A stretch of DNA of 64,000 bases. Origin: Volutella citrinella (Eukaryota > Ascomycota > Sordariomycetes > Hypocreales > Nectriaceae). The notes under the pieces were generated by a model. It searched no databases and was not told the origin of the DNA. It saw only the letters and a program-made list of their open reading frames with translations. Below, in pieces: positions 1 to 10,343 of this stretch. The DNA lies in NCBI GenBank assembly GCA_034401135.1, contig JAWZSP010000001.1, positions 4,898,001 through 4,962,000 of the forward strand, read 5' to 3'. The position numbers and the translations under genes were made by a program. Position 1 is the first letter of the stretch. Each line of letters starts with the position of its first letter.

Positions 1-1592
1 TCGCCTTCCGATACCAAAGGAGAATACGGTATTAGAGCTCTTCTTTGAACATATCGAACCCTTCATTGGGATCAACCACCAGGGCTATACCTGGCAAATC
101 ATTACAGAATCTCGGGACGCATCGGCGTCCTTTCGTCCCGAGATCGAGGCGCTGGTGTTCGCAATGCAATTCATCACTGTTTCCATGCTGCCAAACTCTT
201 ACATTCAAGAACAGCTGGGCTTAGACAAGACCGACCTTGTCAGCAAGTTACAGCAAGCTACAGAGTGCGCATTCGAAGCCGCGAGTATCATGCGGAGCCG
301 CAGCACTCACGTCTTCAACGCGCTGCTGTATTACATTGTACGTTCGCCTCCTCCTTGCCTGACAACTCCTCTTCTCACATGCTCAAGACCTGCCATTTTC
401 ACACGGGCAACTGTGAAACGGGTACGGTGCTTCTGGGGCTCGCAAGCAGCATCGCTAGGCGCCTCGGGTTGCATCGAGACCCAGCCAATTATGGATATCC
501 GGCGTGGAATATCGAACTCAGGCGACGTATGTGGGGTCACCTTGCTGCACTCGACACACAGTCGAGCTATCTGGAAGGTTCGGGATCGCGCATACTGCCC
601 TTGAGCGATGTGCAACGGTCGATGAATGTCAGCGACTCTGCGTGGCAGCCGTCGCGGTTGGGCACTGCTGACTGCATGCCAAGGGAGGTGGAGGGGTGTG
701 GTGACACAGCTGCAGCTCTGATCCGGAGAGAGCTTTGCCGCACATGGCACAACATTGCTGAAGCGCGAAAATGGGCATCGAGCTGCCATGAGCTTGTTTC
801 CATTGTTGGTGAGACGACAAGATATGTCAAGTGTCGATTCCTCTGCCATTTCGACGGAACGAGTCCAATTCAACACGTAATGACGCGGTGGTACAACGCG
901 ATGATCAAGTCACTGCAAGTCAGTGTAATTTTTTTTCATGCATCGGCGACGAGGCCGAAACTCCATTGCCACATGCTGGAGCAGCTCCAAGATCAGTAAG
1001 AGCCGCTCCCCTCGTCTTTCTGATGTGACCTAACGCCGTATCTAGGATCTATGAGGACTGTCTAGAGTGTCTTGAAGAGTTGTCTCATGGCGAAAAGCTT
1101 GCTACATTGTATCACTGGCAATGGGCCTTCCGCTGGCCGATGCCACTCCACGTTGTGGCTGGCCTCCTGATCGGCCTTGCCCAGCAACCAGATCACCCAG
1201 ACACCGAACGGGCCTGGGACCAAATTGACGCTGTATTCCAGCGATATAACAATGATGATATTTCGATGGCAAAGGTGCCGGCATGGCACTCTATCGAGGT
1301 GCTGTGCGACCAAGCTCTACTTGTGCACCCCGACCGAGCTCACGATGGCCGGCCATACACAAAGCGCCTACACACAATGGAAGCTGTGAAGCGGTCTGAT
1401 ACAGGAGACCCAACACATCCGCACATGAGCGAGCCCTCGTTCTCCCAAGCAAACAATGAAAAAACTGGAGAGGGGTTCATGGACGGCTATCTCCCGGAGG
1501 AGGTTGTGAAGATGGGGTTTACAAACAGCGACATCGATGCCGTCTTCTTCAATTTCGCAGGGCAAGGCGATTTCCTCTCGGTTGATATTTAA
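1..1592 (+). CDS. Fungal-specific transcription factor, 5' partial
   Basis: C-terminal part of a fungal transcription factor of the Fungal_trans (middle homology region) class. The frame is already open at base 2, so the start codon and any Zn2Cys6 cluster lie outside the window. Three exons fit: up to 337, 388-995 and 1046-1592. Both introns are 50 nt (GTACGT..AAG and GTAAGA..TAG) and have CTGAC or CTAAC branch sites. The hallmark is the stretch IARRLGLHRD followed by ELRRRMWGHLAALD, the family's conserved R-R-x-W region. A hydrophobic segment near PLHVVAGLLIGLA follows in exon 3. Target genes cannot be inferred. It converges on the oxidoreductase gene downstream, 181 bp away, so the two share no promoter. 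Confidence 0.85.
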
Positions 1593-1773
1593 ACAATACG
1601 AAAGCGCTTTTAAGAAGCCGTTTGTGTGAGTGTGAATAATCTTGCTGCGGCTTCTCAAAGTTGTCATTATCTATATCCCGCTCCCACTTCTCAGTGCTTC
1701 GTTCTCCGATGCGTACGTGTCATACCGAATCCCCATCCATCTGGGTGCGGTTAGCCTGGCAAAGTCATACACA

Positions 1774-3263
1774 TCATGGGGGATGGATATGAAACTCACA
1801 TTGTGATGCAACATGCACATCGATTTCCAGCTCATCAGCCCAGTGCCAGACTAGGTTCGGGTTGCGTAGGAATTCTCGACCGACTAGGACAGCATCCACT
1901 GTGCCCTCCTTGAGATACCCCTGAGCCTGTGTTCCGGTAGTGATGTTGCCGACCGCGCCGACCTTGGCGCCCGTCCCGGCAACAGCCTTCTTGACGGCAT
2001 CGGCAAAAGGCACCTGATAGCCAGGTCCGGCGGTGATCTTCTGGCGAGCATCCAGACCGCCGCCCGTGACATCGAGAAAGTCGACGCCCTTGGCGGCAAG
2101 GATCTTGGCGAGCTTGGTGGCATCTTCTACATGCCACTGCGGGATGGATTCGTCAAAATTCAGATAATCGGTTCCCGGGATACGGGCCATCAGAGGAAAA
2201 TCCTGGGGAACAATCTGCCGAGTAAGCTCGACGACCTCGACAAGCAGGCGGATACGGTTCTCAAAGGAGCCTCCGTACTGGTCCTTTCGCTGGTTCGAGG
2301 CGGGTGAGAGAAACTCGTTGATGAGATAGCCGTGGGCGGCGTGGATCTCGATTGTCTGCGTAAGTTTAGCCGATTGAGTCTTGGAGGAACAGGGGGGAGG
2401 GAAATGCGCACGTCGAAGCCAACCTGCAGAGCTCGTTTCACGCCCGCAACCCAGTCTTGTTTGAATTTGTTGATATCTTCCAGTGTCATCTCTTTTGGGA
2501 CCGCATTGTCGCCTTCGATGAATGGAAAAGGACTCGGCCCGACAATGTCATCGGGCCAACCACCGGCCTGTGGGAACAGAATGTTAGCCAGGTCAGGAGG
2601 AACAGCCCAGTAGTTCCTCTTACCTCCTTGGCTGCAACGTCTTTTCTTGCCAGCCACGGGACGATAGTACTGGCCTTGCGTCCGGCATGGCCCATCTGGA
2701 TACCGATCTTGCTGTTCTGGCTGTGCGCAAAGTCCACAACCTCCTTGAGCGAAACAAGTTGACCATCCTCCCAGATGCCCAAGTCGGAAGGGCTGATACG
2801 TCCTTCAGGAGACACGGCGTGAACTTCAGTCAAGACGAGACCAGCTCCTCGCGCAGCAAAGCTACCCAGATGTTGCTTGTGCCAAGGGGTCATGTATCCA
2901 TCCTTGGCTGAGTATCTAACCAACAGTGTCAGCCGGAACAGCGAGCCCGTAGCCGAGACTGCCCATCTTGGGGGCGGGCTATACGTACTGGCACATGGGG
3001 GAGACGATGATCCTGTTGTGGAGGGTGAGGCCGCGGAGCTTCAAGGGAGAGAAGATGGTGCCGTCTGGCTGAGGATCCCAGGGCGTCCCCGCAGGAGGAT
3101 CCTGGACAGGAGTGAAGAATGGAACCTAGGGGTTTGAAGATGTTAGACCTGGGGGCAGAGGGAGCCAGTGCTTGTCGAGACTAACATTTTGAGCGCCAAC
3201 ACTGACGATGTTCTTGCCCTTTGCTGCTTTCGGGGGCGCGGGGGTTCCGTTTGTGGTAGCCAT
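1774..3263 (-). CDS. Old Yellow Enzyme family NADPH:flavin oxidoreductase (class III, YqjM-like)
   Basis: FMN-dependent ene-reductase or NADPH dehydrogenase, predicted 414 aa. Five exons: 3263-3186, 3125-2989, 2915-2624, 2567-2412 and 2355-1774; introns are 56-73 nt. The TIM barrel begins near residue 48 (GTIFSPLKLRG). SPMCQYS (residues 68-74) carries Cys71 and Tyr73, which correspond to the active-site Cys and Tyr of YqjM-type class III enzymes. EIHAAHGYL (around residues 224-232) has the paired flavin/substrate-binding His226 and His229. The C-terminal stretches GAVGNITTG and VDAVLVGREFLRNP match the phosphate-binding end of the barrel. I see no signal peptide, so it is probably cytosolic. 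The physiological substrate is unknown; fungal members reduce activated alkenes and some act in secondary metabolism, but no pathway genes are adjacent. Confidence 0.92.
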
Positions 3264-4572
3264 TGCGTTGAAGCTGATCAGGTAGTCGTCTGTAGTATGG
3301 AGTTTTGGAAAATGCTTGCGAGACAGTTACACACTATGAGAGGTCTTGTCTAACAGTATTTGGTGCCGGCTGGTTTTTATTAAGATCAGGTTGCATGCAC
3401 TTGGGAACGGGAACATTTGGAATTGTGCGACAAGGAGGCATTTATACATTAGAAAGCTGCGACCAGGAGGCACAGGACGACAATCGAGATGTCACATTCG
3501 GCGCAATGCACGGCGCAAAGCCCTTCAATGCACCGCCGGTCGACACGGACAAGCAAAACGCCTCATGCGACTTCTCCCGCAGGCCGACTTCCTTAGAGTA
3601 CGATGACAAACCCTGGCGTAGTTTACCAATTCAATGACACGACAAGGGATTCCCCCACGGCCTGCTGTCGGAGCTCAAGCCAGACGTCAGTGGCGCAACG
3701 CAGCATCACGACATTTGTGCGCAAGCAGGGGCGGGCCGCTACGACCTCGCGGGCGATGTGCTCTGGGCTGACAGCCGCTTGGCAAATGCTCCGTTGGGGT
3801 GTGCCGAAAGCCGTCGCCTCAGGGCATAGGTGGCCGGCATTCTCGGTGGCCGGCATTCTCGGAGCCGGAGGGGGCTTGGGTCGCCCGAGTCGCGCAGCCT
3901 AAGCGAAGGCGCTGCAAATACAGGTTTTTCGTATCCGCATGCTGAAGCGAGGCGAGTGCTGTGGCATCGGGCGGATCCGGTTCGGGGTCTCAGTCAACGG
4001 TTACGTGAGCGAGACTACCGACGACGAGCAGCAGGAACGCGTGGGACCAGAGACGTCATTCGTCAACAGGTCGTGTCGATGGGATCGTGTACTTGAGAAC
4101 ATTGGCATTCGGGTTTGCCGATGCCGCTGTACCGAGGGCGGGCCATTCACAGAGACATGACGCAGTTGCTTTGAAGAGACGAGGTGCCATCACGTCAAGT
4201 TAAGCGTCGTCTACCACGCTTGCGACGGCAGGAGGTAGGTCCGGCAGGCAGGCAGGTATGTGCTACGTGCTGAGTAGCGGCAGAAGACCCCAAGGCATCC
4301 ACGTGACGAACTCTTCGAAAGAGTGACTCGCTTCCCCATTCATCTTCACATTCTCTTCCTCTTCCTCGTTTCTCTCCCGTCTTCCTTCGTGCATCTGTTG
4401 CAATCGCCAGATGCCATTGCTGGCTGGCGTTGCTTGCGGCTGGTATGCTGGGCGGCAGCCTAGAAGCCCAGAGAGCAAGTCGGCCCCACTGCATCCGTCT
4501 CCGGCCGGATCTCCCATGCCTTACACCTTCCGTCTACCTACAAACACACAAGGCTGCTGCTTCAAGGACTCC
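3264..4572. other. Intergenic region, divergent promoters
   Basis: About 1.3 kb between the start codons of the oxidoreductase (-) and the G-patch gene (+). Only short open frames without recognisable similarity are present. A pyrimidine-rich stretch near 4345-4385 precedes the plus-strand gene and could belong to its 5' leader. I see no RNA gene or repeat. Confidence 0.5.
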
Positions 4573-4626
4573 ATGTCTCTTCCGCAGTCTCCTCCCCCAA
4601 AATCCAAGCGCGCATCAGCGACATAG
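4573..4626 (+). promoter_or_regulatory. Upstream open reading frame of the G-patch gene
   Basis: A 17-codon frame (ATG at 4573, TAG at 4624-4626) ends two bases before the ATG of the G-patch gene, in a different frame. If it is within the transcript, a scanning ribosome would have to bypass it or reinitiate after it. The transcript start is not known, so the role is inferred only from position. Confidence 0.4.
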
Positions 4627-4628
4627 AA

Positions 4629-5330
4629 ATGCAGCGGTCCAGAGACCGCCACACCGAGGAGGACGAGTACGAGGGGGATGACATTCCGCTGCACCACAAG
4701 CGCCCCTTCGGCGCAGGCCTAAAGCGCAAGCGCGTCGAGTTCGTCCGCGCCACACAACCAGAGCAGGGCATTGTTGCACCGGCAGCGAAACAGCCAGCCT
4801 CAGCCATCGGGGACCTTTACGCCAGCATCGTCTTAAGCAAGGCCCAGCAGGCCCAGCCGGCAGACCCAGATGCTATGGACCTCGCCCCCGACGAGCCAAC
4901 AGAGGAGCTCTGCTCGGTGTGCGGGCTCGCCCCGTCAACCACATCGCAGCCCCATGAGGCATCGATAGCCCACCAGGTGTCGCTGGCGCACTCGCACCCG
5001 CCGTCGGCGCTGGACCGCTCGAGAATGGGGCTCAAGGCGCTCAGGGCGCAAGGATGGGACCCGGATGCGCGGCAAGGCCTGGGCCGCGATGGCGAGGGCA
5101 TGATGTATCCCATCAAGGTCGTGGCCAAGGAGGACACCCTCGGCATCGGAGCGACGCTGCCCGAAGCGGCTCGAAGGCAGCAGCCGGAGGAGAAGCCGCG
5201 CAACCTGAGCCGTAGGGAGATGCTCCAGCTGGCCGAGCAGGAGAAGTTGCGCAACCAACGACTGCAGGGAGAGATATTCGGCAGCGTGGATGTCGAGCGG
5301 TATCTCAGGGGGGACGGGAGCGCCAGGTGA
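4629..5330 (+). CDS. G-patch domain protein
   Basis: Intronless 233 aa protein. The N-terminal third is charged (residues 1-40, with KRPFGAGLKRKRVEF, possibly a nuclear localisation signal). A single CxxC pair is seen at SVCGLA (near residue 97). The G-patch core lies at about residues 132-180: LKALRAQGWDPDARQGLGRDGEG is the diagnostic G-rich signature with spaced Gly and aromatic/hydrophobic positions, followed by PIKVVAKEDTLGIG. The C-terminus is a basic/acidic helix-rich tail. G-patch proteins usually bind RNA or activate DEAH-box helicases in splicing and ribosome assembly; the human protein with a comparable layout is GPANK1. I did not see ankyrin repeats here. The start was chosen because it is the first ATG of the long frame. 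Confidence 0.82.
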   Translation: MQRSRDRHTEEDEYEGDDIPLHHKRPFGAGLKRKRVEFVRATQPEQGIVAPAAKQPASAIGDLYASIVLSKAQQAQPADPDAMDLAPDEPTEELCSVCGLAPSTTSQPHEASIAHQVSLAHSHPPSALDRSRMGLKALRAQGWDPDARQGLGRDGEGMMYPIKVVAKEDTLGIGATLPEAARRQQPEEKPRNLSRREMLQLAEQEKLRNQRLQGEIFGSVDVERYLRGDGSAR

Positions 5331-6791
5331 AGGCCTCACTTTGTCTGATGATTTAGAGAGTCCACGGGCGGCCTGCTGAAAGCTCACGAATGGCACGAAC
5401 TGCAGGCTGCGGCGACGAGCAGCAAATCATTGGGATTGGTTTCTACGGATCATACTATTGGGCGAATGCGCTGGATTGAGGCGTTAGGTCCTACAGAAAA
5501 CAAACGGCGCTCAGAGCCCTGAAGTCCTGGGTCCAACGCCTGACCTACAGGACGCCACGCCCAGGACGGGCGGTATGGCGACGACTACACTGGACTAATC
5601 GTTGCATCTTCTACACTGGCTGGTCGCAATGGTGTAGCCAAAGGACGAAGCGCTCTTGGAATGCAGAGCTCGAAATGTCTGGTTGGCGAGGTAGAAGAGG
5701 GGGCTTTGGTATCAGACAACATCGTGTCTGAGTTAGGGTAGGCTAGAGAGAATGAAGGGCGCGTTGCTCATCTGGATTATGCAGCGCAACACTTAGATGA
5801 CATCTATTAACTATGTGAAACATGATTCTTTCTTTTCCCTTCATTTGCTCTTTTTTCTCTCCCAAGGAAGGAAGCCAGTTGGTTGAAATAGGCATCTCTT
5901 CAAGCTTTTAGGATGACCTCATTGGAGGTTGGACTAGCAAGGTGGCCGGCAGGGTTGAGATCGCAACGGGCGCTAATAATTACAGGAAGGCATGGCCGCC
6001 TTAGCCCACCCATGGTGAAGGACGCTCAGTTGTCTCAGGTACCTCACGGCTCGGGCGATCCCCCACCGCCAGCACCTCCTCTAGCACGTCAGGCGGCCGA
6101 GGCCATGAACCCGTTACCCATATCCCCAAGTGCTATAGGTACAGCCACTAGAACCGAGGCAACCTGGAAGGTTGGAGGCTTCCATCTGGCGGTCACCATC
6201 AACCAACCAACGCATCAGGCAATGAAGGGTAAAATGCAAGGCTGATGCATGGGCTCCATATCGCTGGAGGTGGAGTCCTGGGGACAAATCCAGGACCCCA
6301 TTCCAGGGCCTGTGTCCCCTCAGGACGCGGCTCCCGATAAATAAAGTCACTTGCTGGTACACTCACCGTCAGACCGCCGCCGCCGCCGCCACACAAGGGA
6401 GGTCCCCACTCAAGGCACTGGGCAGCAAAGCACCCCGCCAAACTCCTGACCAGCAAGCATCATCTATTAACCTGCGGCACCTCCTCCGGACACTCTTCCA
6501 CCCGACGCCTGCACCGTGCCTTCCGCTGGCCTCAGAACAGCTACGAAACGCCTCCCGCCGACCGTCCTCTTGCTGTCCTTCTCTGTCCGCCACCCTCCCG
6601 ACCGGCTGGGCCTTGATTGATCGAGGCGCGCGCGCATCTCCTTGCTTGGGCACTCCCCTCCCTACGCCTCTGTCATCCCACACGTCACTGGATCGCTCTC
6701 CAAAAGTCTCCCGCCAACTCCGTCTGCTCCGCTCGCTCTCCCCCAACTTCGTACTTCCTGACGGGGCAGCCCGCCGCCTACCGAACTCACC
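5331..6791. other. Intergenic region upstream of SEC1
   Basis: About 1.45 kb between two plus-strand genes. The last 400 bases are C-rich and pyrimidine-rich, as expected for a fungal promoter or 5' leader. No convincing gene or RNA was seen. Confidence 0.5.
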
Positions 6792-9297
6792 ATGGGGCTG
6801 TCCGTCATCCAAGAGCAGCACGATGGTATATCTCCCCCTGCTTCCCGCCGCTGATACCCGAAGCTATTTCCCCTGCTGACCCCCAACCTAATAGCTATCC
6901 TTAACGAGATCAAGAGCATCACACAGGGCGACGTATGCCTCCCCCAAAACCCCCGAATTGCCTGGATCAGTCGCCTCGTCACTTGAATTCTTGTCTAACC
7001 GCGTCATCTCTCTGTCGTGTAGTGGAAGTGCTTAATCGTCGACGAACACTCCAAGAAGATCATCGACAATGCCGTCAACCAAGATGATATTCTCAACCAC
7101 AACATGGCTAGTTCGTCATGCCCTCACCCCTCCTATCCAATGGATACATCCTACCCCCAGATTCTGGCCCGTGTATCCGCTGACACTGCGCCTTCTCCCC
7201 TCTAGCCATCGAGCGCATCGAGGAGCGCCGCGAGCCCAACCCCGAGATGGATGCCATCTACATCCTGTCCCCCGAGGCCTTCGCCGTCGAGTGCCTGCTG
7301 GCCGATTTCGAAATGCACCGCTACCGTAGCAGCTACCTCGTGTGGACGGGTCTCCTCGACCCTTCTTTGCGACGCAAGATAGACGACTTCCCCGGGGCCC
7401 GCCAACATCGTGCCGGCTTCAAGACGCTCTTTGTCGACTTTTACCCCCGTGAATCACACCTCATCACACTCCGAGATCCTTGGAGCTTTCCCATGCTCTA
7501 TCACCCCGCATGCAACATGCTGGTGCCCCAGCATATGAAGAGCCTGGCGCAAAAGGTAGGCGGCATCGGTTACGGTCTTGGGGGCTAGCAGCCGTTACTG
7601 ACACGCTAACGTAGATTGCTGGTATCTGCATCACTCTGGGCGAGTACCCCAAAGTGAGATACTACCGACCGTCGAACGCGATTCATGATGCTAGTGTCTT
7701 GTGCACACATTTGGCGCGGTTTGTCCAGGAGGAACTGGATGCTTACGCGCAGTGGGATTCCAGCTTCCCTCCCCCGTCCCAGCGACCGCAGGCCACGCTG
7801 CTCATCACCGACAGATCGATGGACTTGATGGCGCCCCTTGTCCACGAATTCACCTACCAGGCCATGGCCCACGACCTCCTGCCCATACGAGACGGCGACA
7901 AGGTGACCTATCGAACCACCATCAATGAAGGCACCGCCGAAGCAGAGCAGAAGGACATGGAGCTCACCGAGAAGGACAAGATCTGGGTCGACAACCGACA
8001 CCGGCACATGAAAGACACCATCGACAAGCTCATGGGCGACTTCCAAAAGTTCATCGACGAGAACCCCCATTTCACCAATGACAGTGCCGAGGCGACCAGC
8101 TTGAACGCCATCCGCGACATGTTGGCTGGTCTCCCCCAGTTTCAGGAGATGAAGGAGGCGTACTCATTGCACCTCACCATGGCTCAGGAGTGTATGAACA
8201 TTTTCCAGAAGCACAAGCTGCCCGACATTGCGTCCATTGAGCAGACCATGGCGACCGGATTCGACGAGGAATGGAAGAAGGCCAAGAACGTACTCGACAC
8301 GGTGGCTCGACTGCTGGATGATGAGACCGTCACCCCTTCGGACCGCCTACGCCTCATCATCATGTTTACTCTATACCGTGACGGCGTCATCTCGGAGGAT
8401 ATCAAGCGGCTTCTCGCCCACGCGGGGCTTCCCCAGAAGGAGGCTCAAATTCTTACCAACCTCGAGAACCTTGGCGGGCACACGACGCACGAACTGAAGG
8501 ACGTGCGACAGCCTCCGCCGCCGCTCTTCCCACTTGACCCGAAGTCGATGCAATTCAGCGAGGAATACAGTCTGTCGCGCTTCGATCCTGCGCTCAAGTC
8601 TGCCATTGATGCGCTGAGTCGGGGGACCCTGGACCAGAAGAACTTCCCCTATGTCAAGCCTCCGCTGGATCCCAACGAGGAGCTGCTGATTGCCCAGGGA
8701 GGCTCGCTCCGCGCTGGACGGCCTAACTGGGCCGCGGCTGGGCGACGACCGCCAGAGAACCGCCAGCGCATCATCGTTTTCATGGCGGGAGGTGCTACGT
8801 ATAGCGAGAGTCGTGCGTGCTACGAAGTGGGCGCTGAGCGTAGCCGCGACGTCCTGCTCATCACATCGCACATGCTGACACCCCAGCTGTTTATCCGCCA
8901 AGTCGGCGATCTGAACCGCGACAAGCGCCAGCTCGATCTGCCTATTGAGCGTCCCAAGGCCCGCGCCCCGGCCCATCTGTTTGAGCGTCCCGCGCCCCCG
9001 AGACCGCCGCCAGGTCAGCAGCCACCACCACCGCAGCAGGCCATGGGTGCGCCGGGCAAGGGCGGCGTTCCCCCAATGCGCAGGCCAGCTGGTGGAGTGC
9101 CTCCGACAGCGGCCATGGGCAACATGTCCATCAACCCGCAGCAACAGCAGCAGCAGCAGCAGCAGCAGCGTCCAGGGCACAACGCCCCACCGCCGCCGCA
9201 CAAGGTCCAAGGGAGCAGCAACGGGGGCCACAACTACGATGACGGCAAGTTGCATAAGGAGAAGAAGCGAAGAAACATCTTTGGCATGAAGAAGTAG
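6792..9297 (+). CDS. sec1: Sec1/Munc18 family exocytosis protein Sec1
   Basis: SM protein that binds assembled plasma-membrane SNARE complexes and promotes fusion of secretory vesicles, in fungi at hyphal tips. Five exons: 6792-6825, 6895-6932, 7023-7110, 7206-7555 and 7615-9297, giving 730 aa, close to yeast Sec1 (724). The N-terminal arch is recognisable (GDWKCLIVDEHSKKII, then DAIYILSP and SYLVWTG), as are DRSMDLMAPLVHEFTYQAM of the Sec1 core and the C-terminal IIVFMAGGATYSESRACYEV. The first exon codes for only 11 full codons. After residue 640 the protein turns proline- and glutamine-rich, with a (CAG)n-coded glutamine run at about 9139-9168, and ends in a basic RRNIFGMKK. The neighbour downstream is convergent. 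Confidence 0.96.
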
Positions 9298-10343
9298 GGA
9301 ACCTGGAGTGCCACTCGTGGCGGTTCTTCGCCTCTGAAACGTGCAGCCAGGTCACATTTCGAGGAGGTTGCCATGGTTCGCGCAGCCACTGATGACTGCG
9401 TGTCCATTGGTACGGAAACAGAGTGTGACGAGGCTATCCGGACCGTAAAGTCGCGGTCTGCGGGGTGAGCTGGAGGTGTTTGAAAGGATGCGCCTGTGTT
9501 GGGTACGGTTTGTTTAAGCAGAGAGCGTGGCGTTTCCTGCTTTCGTTTTTTTTTTGTGCCGTTGGGGGGCCTTGTCCTTGGATCCTCGAGTCCTGCTGGT
9601 CTGGCAGTTTCCCGTATCATTTCTCCCAGGGGGGCTAAGCGTCCATGCTACATTGTTGGAGCGGACGGCAGTGGCTCTGACAGTGCTTGCATGTTGGTGA
9701 TCCGAGGCTGATGCTATGGATGGGGTCATGATGGACGGGACAAATCGCTTGTATATACAACAAACTCGATACACATATATATGAATTGTAATTCCGTGAC
9801 TATCATTTGGCTACCGCTGGTGTCTCTGCGCATGTGACAGGCACAGTACAGCATGGCCCCTCTTACGGCCTCTACAATCATTCAGCTGCACATGGCGACG
9901 GGGTCAACACAAGCCCATCAATCGATGCTTTGGATTCTTATTTAACTAGACGATTTCACGCCGTCCCCCCCCTTGGGAAATGCCTAGCCTACCCAAGGGC
10001 TACCTAGACCATGAAAGTGTATGAAAGGGCAATCAAACACACACCTGCGGGAATCTGGCCTCCGCAAGCATGTCATGACCCTGTCCTTGTTCTGGCCGTT
10101 TCCGAGCCAGCAGCCCGTCGGCCGCTATAACCCTCCCAGTTTCGTCAAAACGAAATCATGTAATACAGTTTGAAACCCTCGACAAGCGAAAAACAGGCTC
10201 CTTACAACGCGCCGTATCCCTAACAAGACTGGCGCACAAGGGTAGCAGGGGGGGAAGGGGTGATCTAGCAAAATTTGGGGGGCAGCAAGGGCGCTGGGCT
10301 CCATCGTGCAGCGAATTCATCGGTGGGGGGCGAGAGATTCCGT
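9298..10343. other. Convergent 3' region
   Basis: About 1 kb between the stop codons of SEC1 and the 4E-T-like gene. It should hold both 3' untranslated regions. No gene seen. Confidence 0.5.
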
